Shown: positions 16,182 through 25,392, counted from the first letter of the stretch. The stretch is DNA of 64,000 nucleotides from Methanolinea mesophila (GCF_017873855.1 NZ_JAGGKR010000001.1:1679529-1743528), one strand, 5' to 3'. Notes: generated by a model not told the origin, from the sequence alone. Translations and numbers: made by a program.

Positions 16182-17635
16182 AGGACCTCCAGCCTCCGCC
16201 CGACACATGTCCGCATCTCGTCCGTGCTCCCGCACCGGTCCACCTTTCCGGCGAGAACGGGATCCTCGAGCACATCCCGTATCCATCTTGCGAAATCGTG
16301 CCTCCCCTGGTGGAACGTAAACACCTGGTCGGGCGTATAAGAGAGAATCCGGGCGAACTCCTCCAGGCTGTAGGCCGAAGATCCCGTGAAACGATCGCTC
16401 GTAGAGAAATGAAACGCCTTTTCCGGGGGAAGGCAGCGGAGCGATCGGGCGGCTTTCCGGTGCCGTTGCCGGTTTGCCGCTGCCTCTTCGCAGTGGGAGA
16501 GGATCCGCATATAGGCGGTGAAATATTCGAATACTTGCTGGTTGCTCATGGAATGCGGGCTCCTCCCGCACGTACCCGACTTCATCTCCATGTTCCTGAA
16601 GTGGTCGTCCGCCTGGAGATTGCGCCAGGTCGTCGGATCCGGTTTCAATACCCCCGCGTTCATCACCGAGAAAAATGCCGAGTGCTGTACGATGGAGGTC
16701 ATCCCGCCCAGGGTGCAGGAATCGCTCACCGTCCGCAGCCCGGGGTCCCGGGAAGGAAGTTCTTCCCCCGGCAGGCATGCCGCTTCCGAGGGAAGACAGG
16801 TCCTCACCCCTTCGTCCTGCAGGGCACCCGGGAGACGGGAGAGAAAATCGGCGAGTTCTTTACGCTCCGGGACGGGCCGTGACAGGATCTCCCCGTCAAG
16901 GAAGATATGCACGCACCTTCCCTTCGAAGCGGCGATCCATGCGGCGTATTTTTCGGGAGTGAGAGGGTACTGGTCCCATTCCTTTGAGAAGAACCGGAAG
17001 GCGATATCGTCGGAGAGGCCGCAGTTGGTGGTGAATACGGGCAGGCCGGAGCAGGAATACGCAAGGTCGGTGTTTTTCTCGGAGAAGAAGTTGTCGAATC
17101 CTTCGGTATACACGGCCGAAAACCCGAGCGATCTCAACACCGGGACAATGGCCGGGTTGAAGGAGATCCCGGTAGTATCGAAGACCCGGCCCCTGGTCCC
17201 GAACAGGTCCTCCATCGTACGGGAGTGCTGCCGGACCTGCTCCTCGAACTCGGCGAGGTCCGGGAAAAGCCCGGCCACGCTCCGGTAATACGTCATACCA
17301 AGGAGCTCGGTGTTCCGGTCAGAAACCAGCCGGCGGAGGAGGTCCAGCCCTTCCGGTTCGAACCGTGAGAGGAGTTCGGAGATGGTCCCCGATATGGAAA
17401 AGGTGCATCGGACCCCGTGTTGTAGCCACCCGGAGAGCACCTCCGTCAGGGGGATGAGGCATTCCCTCGCGTAACGCCGGGTCTCATCGGAGTTGCGGGG
17501 AGAAAAGTAGGCCTCAGGTACTTCTGTCGCCCTTCCTGACGGGCCTGGTGAAAAACGGGAGTTGAGCCGGAGGAACCGGTGGATACCGAACCCGAAGCAG
17601 ACCTCCGGAGGCCCGGCCTCCCGAGAGGTGGTCAT
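16163..17635 (-). CDS. GH57-like protein, probably catalytically altered
   Basis: First gene of the glycogen operon, 490 residues from ATG 17635 (GAGG 6 bases upstream; ATG 17641 abuts the Shine-Dalgarno and is less likely). It has the GH57 alpha-amylase layout: GFGIHRFLRL in place of the usual HQPxR, LLGMTYYRSVAGLF, then VFDTTGIS where active MJ1611-type enzymes read VFRNTELI. The glutamate nucleophile is thus replaced by Gly156. The later aspartate is kept (D247 in IFLDGEIL). It may be a non-catalytic glucan-binding or regulatory relative. The gene overlaps the glycosyltransferase gene by 19 bases. Confidence 0.85.
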   Translation of the reverse strand: MTTSREAGPPEVCFGFGIHRFLRLNSRFSPGPSGRATEVPEAYFSPRNSDETRRYARECLIPLTEVLSGWLQHGVRCTFSISGTISELLSRFEPEGLDLLRRLVSDRNTELLGMTYYRSVAGLFPDLAEFEEQVRQHSRTMEDLFGTRGRVFDTTGISFNPAIVPVLRSLGFSAVYTEGFDNFFSEKNTDLAYSCSGLPVFTTNCGLSDDIAFRFFSKEWDQYPLTPEKYAAWIAASKGRCVHIFLDGEILSRPVPERKELADFLSRLPGALQDEGVRTCLPSEAACLPGEELPSRDPGLRTVSDSCTLGGMTSIVQHSAFFSVMNAGVLKPDPTTWRNLQADDHFRNMEMKSGTCGRSPHSMSNQQVFEYFTAYMRILSHCEEAAANRQRHRKAARSLRCLPPEKAFHFSTSDRFTGSSAYSLEEFARILSYTPDQVFTFHQGRHDFARWIRDVLEDPVLAGKVDRCGSTDEMRTCVGRRLEVLWSRIK

Positions 17636-17931
17636 TGACATCCTCTATACCGGCAAAATATATAATCTCAACTGCGTTACTCACTCCATAAAATCAATGG
17701 ACTACGTATTTTTTTTGTTTTTCCGGCCACGAAACGGAGTTCTGCCGTAACTCGGGCTGCCTGGACGCCGGAAGAACCGACAACCGCATCTATCGTGCTT
17801 TTGGTGAAATCTGTGGCCGGAAAAAAAGAAAAGAATCCTGATGTTCCGGGTGGCCGATGGTCCGGGTGTGGGGAGTTGCCACCACGGGTGGATTTTTATA
17901 AAACCGTTACGCTTCGTGAATTGCGTATTCC
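17636..17931. other. Intergenic region with the glycogen operon promoter
   Basis: About 295 bases. An AT-rich stretch at 17655-17668 (minus-strand TATATATTTT-like) is a good TATA candidate for the operon, 25-30 bases before ATG 17635. The rest has T tracts that may end the sensor kinase transcript. No gene seen. Confidence 0.45.
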
Positions 17932-20070
17932 CTACTTACTTTCCCTCCACCGGTACCGTCCCGGGGGGACCCTGATCTCGAAACAGGCACCTTTTCCCGG
18001 CTCCCCGGATTCGGAGATCGATATCCCGGTGATGGAGAGGATCTCCCGGGACAGGAAGAGCCCAAGCCCGGTATGTGTGCCAAAGCCCCGCCGGAAGATC
18101 GCCTCCTTGGCGTCTTCCGGCACGCCTACGCCGTCGTCATGATATTCGATCACCAGGTCGTCTGCGTCCTTCCGGGAGGAACACGTAATACGGGTCGGCT
18201 TCCCCCCGTGGCGGAGGGTATTCTCCATCAGGTTATAGAACACCTTCTCCACCAGGGGGTCGGCGTAGATCTCGAGGCCTGAAAAGTCGCAGGAAACCAC
18301 GAGTCCGCTGAGCGGCAGCATATCCGTGGCATTCCTGACAACCCGCTCAATATCGTGCCATACGGGGGAATGCACCCCGATGTCCTGGTAATAGCGGGTA
18401 AATTCGATCTGCCGCTGGATCTGCTTCGCCACCTCCATCTGCTTCAGGATAATGGTCCGTACCTCCGGCTCCTTCGCATCGTCAAGGGCGATCTCGGTAT
18501 AGGCGAGAAGTGCGGTGAGGGAATTGAGGATGTCGTGCCGGGTGATGGACGAGAGGATGTTGAGCTTCTCGTTCGCCCTTTGAAGGGCGGATTCGGTCTT
18601 TTTCAGTTCAGTGATATCGACGATCACCCCGACCACCCCCTGGAGCGTCCCGTCGGTGCCCCGGAAGGTAGACTTGTAATTGATCACGTCCCGGTCATGC
18701 CGTCCGGGTTGCCGGATATGGCCCTCGTAGACCTGGGTTCCCGGGTTGGAAAAGAGTTCCCGGTCTTTGGCGCTGATCGTGGCAGCCGATTCCGGGGCCA
18801 GGATATCGTTGGCGGTCTTTCCGATGATCTCCTCCCTTGGGAGGCCTACATATTCCGCGAACGCGGTATTGCACCCGAGAAACCTGCCTTCACGGTCCTT
18901 GTAGAATACCGGGCTCGCGATGGTGTCCATGAGGAGCTGGAGGAACCGCTGCTCTTCTTCCTGGGCTCTTCGCAGGCGGACCCGTTCGCTGATATCATAG
19001 GCGATGGTCGAGGCCCCCACTATATCGCCGGCCGGATCCCGGAGGGGAGACAAGGAAAGCGATACGTGAATTAATTTACCGTCTTTTCTCAAACGAACGG
19101 TCTCATAGCGTTCAATGTGCTCTCCGTTCCTGAGTCTCCCGAGAAGAGAAGAGATGTCGTCAGGGTGTCCCGGGGGGATCAGGATGTGTATAGGCCTGCC
19201 GATCACTTCGACTGCCGTGTACCCGTAGAGTTTCTCTGCGCCGATGTTCCAGTCGGTAATGATTCCGTCAAGAGTCTTGCCGATGATCGCCTCGCTCGAG
19301 GATGAGACAATGGCTGCAAGCCGGGACTGGATGGCCTCCATTTCTTTCCTGGGAGTGATGTTGGAGAGGATTCCCTCGATTGCAGCCGCTCTGCCTTCCG
19401 CGTCCCTGACCAGGACGGCTTTAATCAGCACCCATTTTACGCCGCCGTCCTTGGCGGTGATCTGGAATTCGATCCCGTCCGGCAATTCGCCGCGGGCAAC
19501 CGCCCTGAAATACGACGAGACCTGTTCCCGGTACCCTGGAAGGATCACCTGGTCAATATACCAGTTCGCACTGGAGAACTCCTCCCTGGAATACCCCGAG
19601 ATCTCAGATACTTCGCGGTTAAGGTACTGGAATTTCCCATCGGGGAGCGAAACCCCGAAGATCACGTCCGGCACGTTGGCGGCGAGCCTGCGGAACCGTT
19701 CTTCGTTCTCTTCGGCTGCCTGGCTCTCTCTCTGGAGCATGGAGGTGAGGAAGGCGACCACTCCCCCCACAAGAATGAAGATCGCGCCCCTTGCGAGTGC
19801 CGACTCGATGATCACGGTCTGTTCCGGCACGCTCATCGCCACCATTCCGCAGTATACTACCGCGATGCCGACCGCGAACCATACCCCCCGGCGCGGATAG
19901 AAATATGCACAGAGAATTATGGGGATATAGAAGAAATGCGGGATAACGACGCTGATTCCCTCGACAAGACCATAAAAGTTAACCAGCAGGGCGATGGCGG
20001 TGGAAATAACAATGATATGAGCCGAATACCGTCGAAAGCCGTCCAGGGGGGTGCGCCGCTGATCCGTCAC
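17932..20070 (-). CDS. Membrane-bound PAS sensor histidine kinase
   Basis: A 712-residue sensor. The N-terminal part (about residues 17-110) holds four hydrophobic segments, a membrane module with no obvious extracellular domain. A coiled segment (QRESQAAEENEERF) leads into three PAS domains, about 120-245, 245-370 and 375-495, with PAC-type ends such as SNITPRKEMEAIQSRL and VDITELKKTES. The phospho-acceptor is H512 in TRHDILNSLTALLAY, typical of archaeal kinases. The ATPase domain follows, with NLMENTLRHGGKP, DDGVGVP and GLGLFLS. The start is GTG 20070 with no strong Shine-Dalgarno. No response regulator is adjacent, so the partner and signal are unknown. Confidence 0.93.
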   Translation of the reverse strand: MTDQRRTPLDGFRRYSAHIIVISTAIALLVNFYGLVEGISVVIPHFFYIPIILCAYFYPRRGVWFAVGIAVVYCGMVAMSVPEQTVIIESALARGAIFILVGGVVAFLTSMLQRESQAAEENEERFRRLAANVPDVIFGVSLPDGKFQYLNREVSEISGYSREEFSSANWYIDQVILPGYREQVSSYFRAVARGELPDGIEFQITAKDGGVKWVLIKAVLVRDAEGRAAAIEGILSNITPRKEMEAIQSRLAAIVSSSSEAIIGKTLDGIITDWNIGAEKLYGYTAVEVIGRPIHILIPPGHPDDISSLLGRLRNGEHIERYETVRLRKDGKLIHVSLSLSPLRDPAGDIVGASTIAYDISERVRLRRAQEEEQRFLQLLMDTIASPVFYKDREGRFLGCNTAFAEYVGLPREEIIGKTANDILAPESAATISAKDRELFSNPGTQVYEGHIRQPGRHDRDVINYKSTFRGTDGTLQGVVGVIVDITELKKTESALQRANEKLNILSSITRHDILNSLTALLAYTEIALDDAKEPEVRTIILKQMEVAKQIQRQIEFTRYYQDIGVHSPVWHDIERVVRNATDMLPLSGLVVSCDFSGLEIYADPLVEKVFYNLMENTLRHGGKPTRITCSSRKDADDLVIEYHDDGVGVPEDAKEAIFRRGFGTHTGLGLFLSREILSITGISISESGEPGKGACFEIRVPPGRYRWRESK

Positions 20071-20166
20071 AATCAGGAGTTCAAAGTATACCCGTATTAT
20101 TGTTTGCCCGGCATAGAAGTGCTATTGAACACGCCTTAACGATACGACCCGCAGGAATTAGTTACT

Positions 20167-20829
20167 TCAGTCAGGGAGGCAGCTTTCCCGGACCCTGTGC
20201 TGGTACAACAGGATGAGGATTATGAGCAGCAGCGTCCCGATCACGTAACTCCCTATCACATCGCTCGCCCAGTGTGCACCGAGGAAAATACGTGATGGCG
20301 CGATGAGCACAATAAGGGCGCCGCAGAGACTCACGAGGAGGATGCGCAGCCAGCCCGAGAGATGCACCCCGCCGAGGTAGCCCACAAACCCGAAAAAAAC
20401 CACAAAGAAAAGGACGTGCCCGCTCGGAAAACTGTACCGGTCGATAGCCAGGAAGAGATCCGCAAGATTCGAAAGGTACAGGGGCGGGCGTGGTCTCCCG
20501 ACCAGGACCTTGAGGACTGCCGTGAGGACCACGCTGGAGATCGTCGCCATTACGAATATCGCCTCGATCCGCATGTGCCTGTACAGCAGGAAGAGAGTGA
20601 CCGCCAGAATGAGGGCCACCTCGGACCATGGGTCACCAAGGAAGGTCACCCCTCGCATGACGGCGGAAAATGCAGGATTATTCACTTCCTGAAGTTCGTG
20701 GGTCACCGAGAGATCGAAGGGAAAGACCGCGAAGAGATGTGCGGCGATAGAGAGCGCGATCCCGCACGAAAGGAGCAGGACTATCACGGTCTCCATCTTC
20801 AGATCCATCGGGTATTCTTGAGATATCAT
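20167..20829 (-). CDS. PAP2-family membrane phosphatase
   Basis: An integral membrane phosphatase of the type-2 phosphatidic acid/undecaprenyl-pyrophosphate family, acting on lipid phosphates. The signature is complete: KVLVGRPRPPLY (the KxxxxxxRP motif), SFPSGH (PSGH), and SRIFLGAHWASDVIGSY (SRxxxxxHxxxD). Five to six hydrophobic segments surround these. ATG 20829 is chosen; the longer frame to 21063 lies in the divergent STAS gene and its promoter. ATG 20808 and 20796 are alternatives. In archaea the substrate could be a polyprenyl phosphate used in glycosylation. Confidence 0.88.
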   Translation of the reverse strand: MISQEYPMDLKMETVIVLLLSCGIALSIAAHLFAVFPFDLSVTHELQEVNNPAFSAVMRGVTFLGDPWSEVALILAVTLFLLYRHMRIEAIFVMATISSVVLTAVLKVLVGRPRPPLYLSNLADLFLAIDRYSFPSGHVLFFVVFFGFVGYLGGVHLSGWLRILLVSLCGALIVLIAPSRIFLGAHWASDVIGSYVIGTLLLIILILLYQHRVRESCLPD

Positions 20830-20940
20830 GGCGATAATGGTTCCGACCCGTACCTGCCCACGCAGCCCCCCTGCCATTCCCGGACCCTTGGAGAAAGGTT
20901 TATCATATACGTCCCCGCTTCTTCCCTGAAGGTGCGTCAT

Positions 20941-21315
20941 ATGATCGAACGACTTGCCGAAAGTTCGGGAAAGAACATCGGATTCCGGCTCTCCGGAAGG
21001 GTGACCGAGGCTGACTACATGGACGTCCTCTCCCCCGTGATTGAAAAGAGCATCGAAGAACACGCCCGGATCAACGTCCTCCTCCTGATGGAGGATTTCA
21101 AGGGGTGGACCGTCGGGGCCGCCTGGGAGGATTTCACTCTCGGTCCGAAGTTCCTGAAAGTCGAGAGGCTCGCGGTGGTGGTCGACGAGACCTGGGACGA
21201 ATGGATGACCTGGCTGTTCCGGGCCTTTTCAACACTCACCGGGACCAAGGTCAGGTTCTTTAAAAAAGAACGGGTGCAGGAAGCCTGGGACTGGTTGAAG
21301 AGCGAGGAGAAATAG
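20941..21315 (+). CDS. SpoIIAA-like STAS/SEC14 domain protein
   Basis: A 124-residue protein of the SpoIIAA-like family (STAS/SEC14 fold), starting MIERLAESSGKNIGFRLSG and containing DYMDVLSPVIEKSIEEH, LLLMEDFKGWTVGAAWEDF and a C-terminal RVQEAWDWLKSE. Members are widespread and poorly understood; a lipid- or hydrophobe-binding role is suggested for the fold. ATG 20941 is supported by GGTG 7 bases upstream. It is divergent from the PAP2 phosphatase, with 111 bases between, and only 43 bases before the next small gene, so those two may be cotranscribed. Confidence 0.85.
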   Translation: MIERLAESSGKNIGFRLSGRVTEADYMDVLSPVIEKSIEEHARINVLLLMEDFKGWTVGAAWEDFTLGPKFLKVERLAVVVDETWDEWMTWLFRAFSTLTGTKVRFFKKERVQEAWDWLKSEEK

Positions 21316-21358
21316 GGCGTTCGCCCATCGTGGCGAACACATCTCGCGGGGTATTCAT

Positions 21359-21613
21359 ATGGCCGCAGCAAAGTCCTGGAAAGAGGCGAAGGAGGTCGCG
21401 GAGAAAGAGGGCGAAGAGCTGGTCTTTCACAATTTCGATACCGGGGAGTACGGTGCGTGCTCCCGCTCGAAGAGTTTCGGCTGTTTCAAGCACGGGGAGT
21501 TCGTCGAAGAGCGGTGTATCTGCATCCCCGCGAAGTTTTCCACGGCCGAGCTCGAGGAGAAAGAGAAGAAATTCCTTCTGGAAAACCCGGAATGGGAGAA
21601 AGGAGAAGGGTAG
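21359..21613 (+). CDS. Small hypothetical protein with four cysteines
   Basis: An 84-residue soluble, acidic protein. The pattern GACSRSKSFGCFKHGEFVEERCICIP holds four cysteines that could bind a metal or form disulfides. The ends are helical and charged (WKEAKEVAEKEGEE, STAELEEKEKKFLLENPEWEKGEG). I do not recognise the family. It lies 43 bases after the STAS gene in the same direction, so the two may be one transcript. The codon use is like its neighbours. Confidence 0.65.
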   Translation: MAAAKSWKEAKEVAEKEGEELVFHNFDTGEYGACSRSKSFGCFKHGEFVEERCICIPAKFSTAELEEKEKKFLLENPEWEKGEG

Positions 21614-22028
21614 CGGGCGGTTTCTCACCCGGGACCCTGCGATACGGTGTATGCCTGACGTTTCCGAATCAATGAATGACTGACGGGTCATGTAACGGCG
21701 AATGACCGACAGGTCCGTTGTATCTTCCGCCCTGATCCTTCCTTCGCGTGGGGCAATCGTTACGCCGTAGGTCAGAAAATCCGGGAATCCGTTCCTGCAC
21801 TCTTTTTTTGGCTGAATCCTTAACCCTTGCAGTGGCGTGTGCTGAGGCGGGCGCGAAGCCCCGGGTGAAGTCATTTAAAACAGGATTCCGACAAAAGCCG
21901 GTTTCCCGTGAGAGGCCCGGGAGTCCTGCACATCCCTCGCTTAATTCTCCAAGGGCGAGTGTCCTGTGCGCGGGTGAATAAAAAACACGCGAAGTATATC
22001 GTGCTCCCGGGGAGATACGTACCTGAAA
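21614..22028. other. Intergenic region with an imperfect direct repeat
   Basis: 415 bases without a convincing gene. A 16-base motif occurs twice with two mismatches (21674-21689 and 21700-21715). A T7 tract near 21803-21809 could be a terminator. The frame at 21748-21981 has no homology that I recognise and no Shine-Dalgarno, so it is not called. Confidence 0.35.
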
Positions 22029-22316
22029 ATGGGTGTCTACCGATACGAGAACAGGTATTCCGCTCCCACAAGGGAGCAGAGGGACCGTTACATGAAAGGC
22101 GACTGCGAGGAGCACAGGTTCGGTCCCGACGGGGAGATCCTGCTCGTGGTGTATGACGAGGCGGTCTACATCAAGGACGATATCGAGGACGTGAGGATCC
22201 TCTTCACCGGGATAAAGGACAAAGAAAAGGCCTACGAAGAGGTGAACCGGCTGGTGGAGTATTACCGGCAGAAAGAGGAGCGGGATGATCCGTTCAGGAC
22301 AGGAAACGACTGCTGA
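22029..22316 (+). CDS. Hypothetical protein, 95 residues
   Basis: A soluble charged protein: MGVYRYENRYSAPTREQRDRYMKGDCEEHRFGPDG, then a likely beta hairpin EILLVVYDEAVYIKDDIEDVRILF and a C-terminal helix DKEKAYEEVNRLVEYYRQKEE. The gene stands alone upstream of a convergent cysteine-cluster protein. The codon pattern and charge periodicity support a real protein, but I cannot name a family or function. Confidence 0.65.
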   Translation: MGVYRYENRYSAPTREQRDRYMKGDCEEHRFGPDGEILLVVYDEAVYIKDDIEDVRILFTGIKDKEKAYEEVNRLVEYYRQKEERDDPFRTGNDC

Positions 22317-22379
22317 ACAGGGATACATTCCCTGGCCGGGACTCACGATCCAGGTGGTACGCCTGCTGAACGGGGCGGA

Positions 22380-23090
22380 TTATTTCATCCAGGTGTGGGG
22401 GACGAGGGTGCCGGCGGAGAAGACCATGACCTTCACGGGCTCGCCTTTCCGAAACCGCCGCATCCTGTCGTCATAGACCTTCTGCACGTGCCGGAGGCCA
22501 TGCTCCGCAAAATAATTCCCGATCAGTTCGAGGAACGACAGTTCCTGGGAGAGGACCGCGTTCTCGTATTCCTTGGTCTCCCTGGCAAGTTCCGTGCACT
22601 CCTCCGGCGGGATATCGTGATGGTATTCCCCGTGTTCGTTCAACCCGGAGACCTGGCGCCAGTCCACGATCCCTTCCTCATCGGGTTCGCGGTGGAGCAT
22701 TGACGGGTAGATGCGGCAGATGGAGGGCCTCTGTCGGTAAATCCTGCAACTGCCATTCTCCAGGAACCAGCATGACCCTGCCGGGTCTCCCTGCGAACGC
22801 AACGCATATCCGGAAACGTAGAAGGTGCCGTTCTGGTCGCAGAACTCGGGGTCGGGGGCGGGCTCGATGGCCGCGGGATCGAGCGCCCGTATCACGGCGG
22901 CATCCCGGTCAAGGAGGAACACATGCCCGTTGAAGGCACGCGTGCAGCATTTTCCACAGCAGGTGCAGAAGAACCCGACCTCCCGGATCACCTCTGCAAG
23001 GCGCTCGGGTGGATACTCGAAAAGGTTGTGCTGCTCCCGGGTCAGGGCCACGATGCGATAAGGAATCGGCACGAGGGAGATTTCGACCAC
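22380..23090 (-). CDS. YkgJ-type cysteine cluster protein
   Basis: A 236-residue protein of the UPF0153/YkgJ family, thought to bind zinc or an iron-sulfur cluster. The key motif GFFCTCCGKCCTRAF (residues 40-55) is followed by a second block, GSCWFLENGSCRIYRQRPSICRIYPSML, giving the CxxCxxCC plus C..C..C arrangement. The C-terminal third is a charged helical extension not seen in the shortest members. The start is GTG 23090. A second, shorter member lies at 27398. The biochemical role is unknown. Confidence 0.85.
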   Translation of the reverse strand: MVEISLVPIPYRIVALTREQHNLFEYPPERLAEVIREVGFFCTCCGKCCTRAFNGHVFLLDRDAAVIRALDPAAIEPAPDPEFCDQNGTFYVSGYALRSQGDPAGSCWFLENGSCRIYRQRPSICRIYPSMLHREPDEEGIVDWRQVSGLNEHGEYHHDIPPEECTELARETKEYENAVLSQELSFLELIGNYFAEHGLRHVQKVYDDRMRRFRKGEPVKVMVFSAGTLVPHTWMK

Positions 23091-23235
23091 CGTTGGGTAG
23101 TAGTGGGAGACGGAGAGAGAAAAGGTATCGGTGGAGACATATATTGCCCCGGCCTATTTCATGGACCGGCCGGTGCTCATGACGGGCCGAGAACAAAGGA
23201 CCCCGTGAGGGCAGGTCATGCCTTCCGGCGCCCGG

Positions 23236-24768
23236 TTATTCCCTGAGCGTTCCTACCCGGGCAAAATCGATGTGGGCATGAACGGGGTCGGTCCGCAACA
23301 ACCGGACTCTTATCTTCTGGCCGACCCTGAGCCCCTGGTCCCCCTCGGTGACCTTTCCCTCCGCGGGAGGGGCAGTGAGCCGGACGAAGCTCCCGTGCTC
23401 CGTCACCCCGGTGACGAACGCCTCGAAGAGCTCCCCGATCCTGTCCGAAAGGAGCACGGCGGCCGAAGCCTTCCGCATGAACCGCTCCACTTTCTGGGAC
23501 GCCTTGTCCCTTCCGGTAAGCCAATCGGCCTGTTCGGTCAGTTCCTCCGGGGAATAGGGGGAAGGGACGCCGTCCAGCACCGATTTGATCAGCCTCTGGT
23601 TGATGATATCCACGTACCGGCGGTTCGGGGCGGTGGAGTGGGTGTAATCGACGACCGCCAGGGCGAAATGCCCGATCGGGTCTTCGCCGGGAACGTAGGC
23701 AACGTATTCCCCGTGGCCGATGAGCTTCACGATGGTCAGGGACAAGTCCGGAAACCGCTCCGGGTCGGCCTCCTTCCGCCGGGTAAGGAACCGGGAGAGT
23801 GCTCCCGCGTCAGGCCCCGGAGGGAGATGCTCCCCGAATTTCGCTGCGGTGTCAACGATCTCGTCCCAATGGCGCGGGACCCTCACCACTCGCTGGACCA
23901 TGGGCATTCCCGCGGCCCCCAGCCTGGTTACCATCGTCTCGTTCGCTGCTACCATGAACTCCTCGATCAGTGAACGGGCTGCATTCTGCGTCTGGACAAC
24001 CAGGTCCCTGACAATTCCTCCTTCGACCACCGGCTGGGCCTCAAGGGTCTCCAGGTCCAGGGCCCCGCGGGCCATCCTGAATGCACGAAGCCTCGCGGTG
24101 GCCTCCATCTGTAGCCTGACCTGCGCATTCATCCCCGGGACCACGCTCACGGATACCGGTTCGGGACCGATCTCCTCCAGCCAGTCCCCGACCTCTTCGT
24201 AGACATGTTGTGCGTGGTTACGGACCAGCGCCCGGTAAATATCGCCATGGCGGACGTCACCCCCGGGCAGGACCGTATACTCGATGACAACTGCGATACG
24301 GTCCTGCCCGGGCAGGAGGGAGGAGATCCCTTTCGAGAGCCTGTCCGGGAGCATGGGAAAAGTCTCCACCCCGGTATAAACCGAGGTGCCGTTGTGGGCG
24401 GCGTGACGGTCGGTACGGGACCCCTGCGGTACGTAGACGTCCACGTCTGCGATAGCCACCTTGATCGCGATCTCCCCGTCCGCTCCCTTCTCGCAGTATT
24501 CGATCTGGTCCAGGTCCTCGGAATCCCAGTTGTCTATCGAGGACCAGAGCAGCTCCCTGAGGTCACGGAGGTCGCTCTGCCGTTCGAAGGTCCTTCCAGG
24601 ATCGAGCGAATTCACCTCCCGGGACACCTGCGGGGAGAACCTGGGGTAAAACCCGTAACTGACCATGGTATCGAGGGCGATAGCATTCAGGTCCACGGGA
24701 GGGAGCGAATTGCGGCCCTCCCTCCTCTGGTGCGGGTTCCCTGGCCGGGGAGTATCGTCACGCGGCAT
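23236..24768 (-). CDS. RNB-domain exoribonuclease (RNase II/R family)
   Basis: A 510-residue hydrolytic 3'-5' exoribonuclease. The catalytic RNB domain spans about 60-400. The acidic metal-binding cluster SEDLDQIEY and AIADVDVYVP is present, followed by the family motif ETFPMLPDRLSKGISSL and the C-terminal YTHSTAPNRRYVDIINQRL. After it comes an S1/OB-like tail ending in a basic stretch (KIRVRLLRTDPVHAHIDF). The N-terminal cold-shock domains of bacterial RNase R are missing, as usual in archaea with this gene. It probably acts in RNA turnover. A TATA-like TTATTTAAG lies upstream on the minus strand. Confidence 0.92.
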   Translation of the reverse strand: MPRDDTPRPGNPHQRREGRNSLPPVDLNAIALDTMVSYGFYPRFSPQVSREVNSLDPGRTFERQSDLRDLRELLWSSIDNWDSEDLDQIEYCEKGADGEIAIKVAIADVDVYVPQGSRTDRHAAHNGTSVYTGVETFPMLPDRLSKGISSLLPGQDRIAVVIEYTVLPGGDVRHGDIYRALVRNHAQHVYEEVGDWLEEIGPEPVSVSVVPGMNAQVRLQMEATARLRAFRMARGALDLETLEAQPVVEGGIVRDLVVQTQNAARSLIEEFMVAANETMVTRLGAAGMPMVQRVVRVPRHWDEIVDTAAKFGEHLPPGPDAGALSRFLTRRKEADPERFPDLSLTIVKLIGHGEYVAYVPGEDPIGHFALAVVDYTHSTAPNRRYVDIINQRLIKSVLDGVPSPYSPEELTEQADWLTGRDKASQKVERFMRKASAAVLLSDRIGELFEAFVTGVTEHGSFVRLTAPPAEGKVTEGDQGLRVGQKIRVRLLRTDPVHAHIDFARVGTLRE

Positions 24769-25077
24769 GATTCATTGATGGGGGTCCCTTTGCTTAAATA
24801 ACCGGAAGATTGGTCGCCGGATCCTGCAGCGAATCCATCCTGACCGCAACCGGGACGCTGCGGGCGATGATGTCCATTACCCGGGAATTCCTGGCGGCCG
24901 CACATCATCCAGGACTTCTTCTAAAATCTAATGGTGGTCCGGGCATAATGTGGGGCATCCAGATCGACATGGCCCGTGAATCTGCGATTGGTACGATGCC
25001 GCCGACCGGACGGTCCTGGGCGATTTGAGAAAGTATTAAGTGGGAGATAATCGTGCTATAACTCATCGAGGAAAACA
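24769..25077. other. Divergent intergenic region
   Basis: About 310 bases carrying the promoter of the RNB gene (TATA near 24793-24800, minus strand) and of the following plus-strand gene (AT-rich AGTATTAAG near 25033-25040, and GAGG before ATG 25078). No gene seen. Confidence 0.4.
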
Positions 25078-25392
25078 ATGGCATTCTTACGCGAGGGTGA
25101 GAAACTAATCCTGCAGGATCCTGCAAAATCGGACTATTTTGGAAAGGGAACGATCTATCTTACCGATTCAAGGTTTGTGTTCGAGGCGATGACCGGAGGG
25201 ATGCTCTCGAAAAAGGCCGAGGTAAAGATTGACCAGTCTATGGACACGATACAGTCGGTCCAAGCCCCCGATGGAAAGACCCTCATGATCCAGTTTGCAG
25301 GAAGTGTCGAGCCGACGAAAATTCATACCGGCGCCGCGGCGAAATGGGAGGCCGCAATCAAGAGTGCGCTCGCGGTCCGCGGAAAGACGTGA
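25078..25392 (+). CDS. Small GRAM/PH-like hypothetical protein
   Basis: A 104-residue protein: MAFLREGEKLILQDPAKSDY, then GKGTIYLTDSRFVFE, the beta-strand pattern typical of GRAM/bacterial PH-like domains (a turn of GxLYLTxxRLVF type), and a C-terminal helix KIHTGAAAKWEAAIKSAL. Such domains often bind lipids or act as small adaptors. GAGG lies 5 bases before the ATG. The gene is monocistronic. The function cannot be inferred further. Confidence 0.72.
   Translation: MAFLREGEKLILQDPAKSDYFGKGTIYLTDSRFVFEAMTGGMLSKKAEVKIDQSMDTIQSVQAPDGKTLMIQFAGSVEPTKIHTGAAAKWEAAIKSALAVRGKT

Noticed and set aside
16182-16778. A 199-residue N-terminal extension of the glycosyltransferase
   Set aside because: It falls within the upstream GH57-like gene and has no homology; the GTG at 16181 with GGAGG fits the family start.
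20830-21063. An N-terminal extension of the PAP2 phosphatase
   Set aside because: It overlaps the divergent STAS gene and its promoter and is not conserved in the family.
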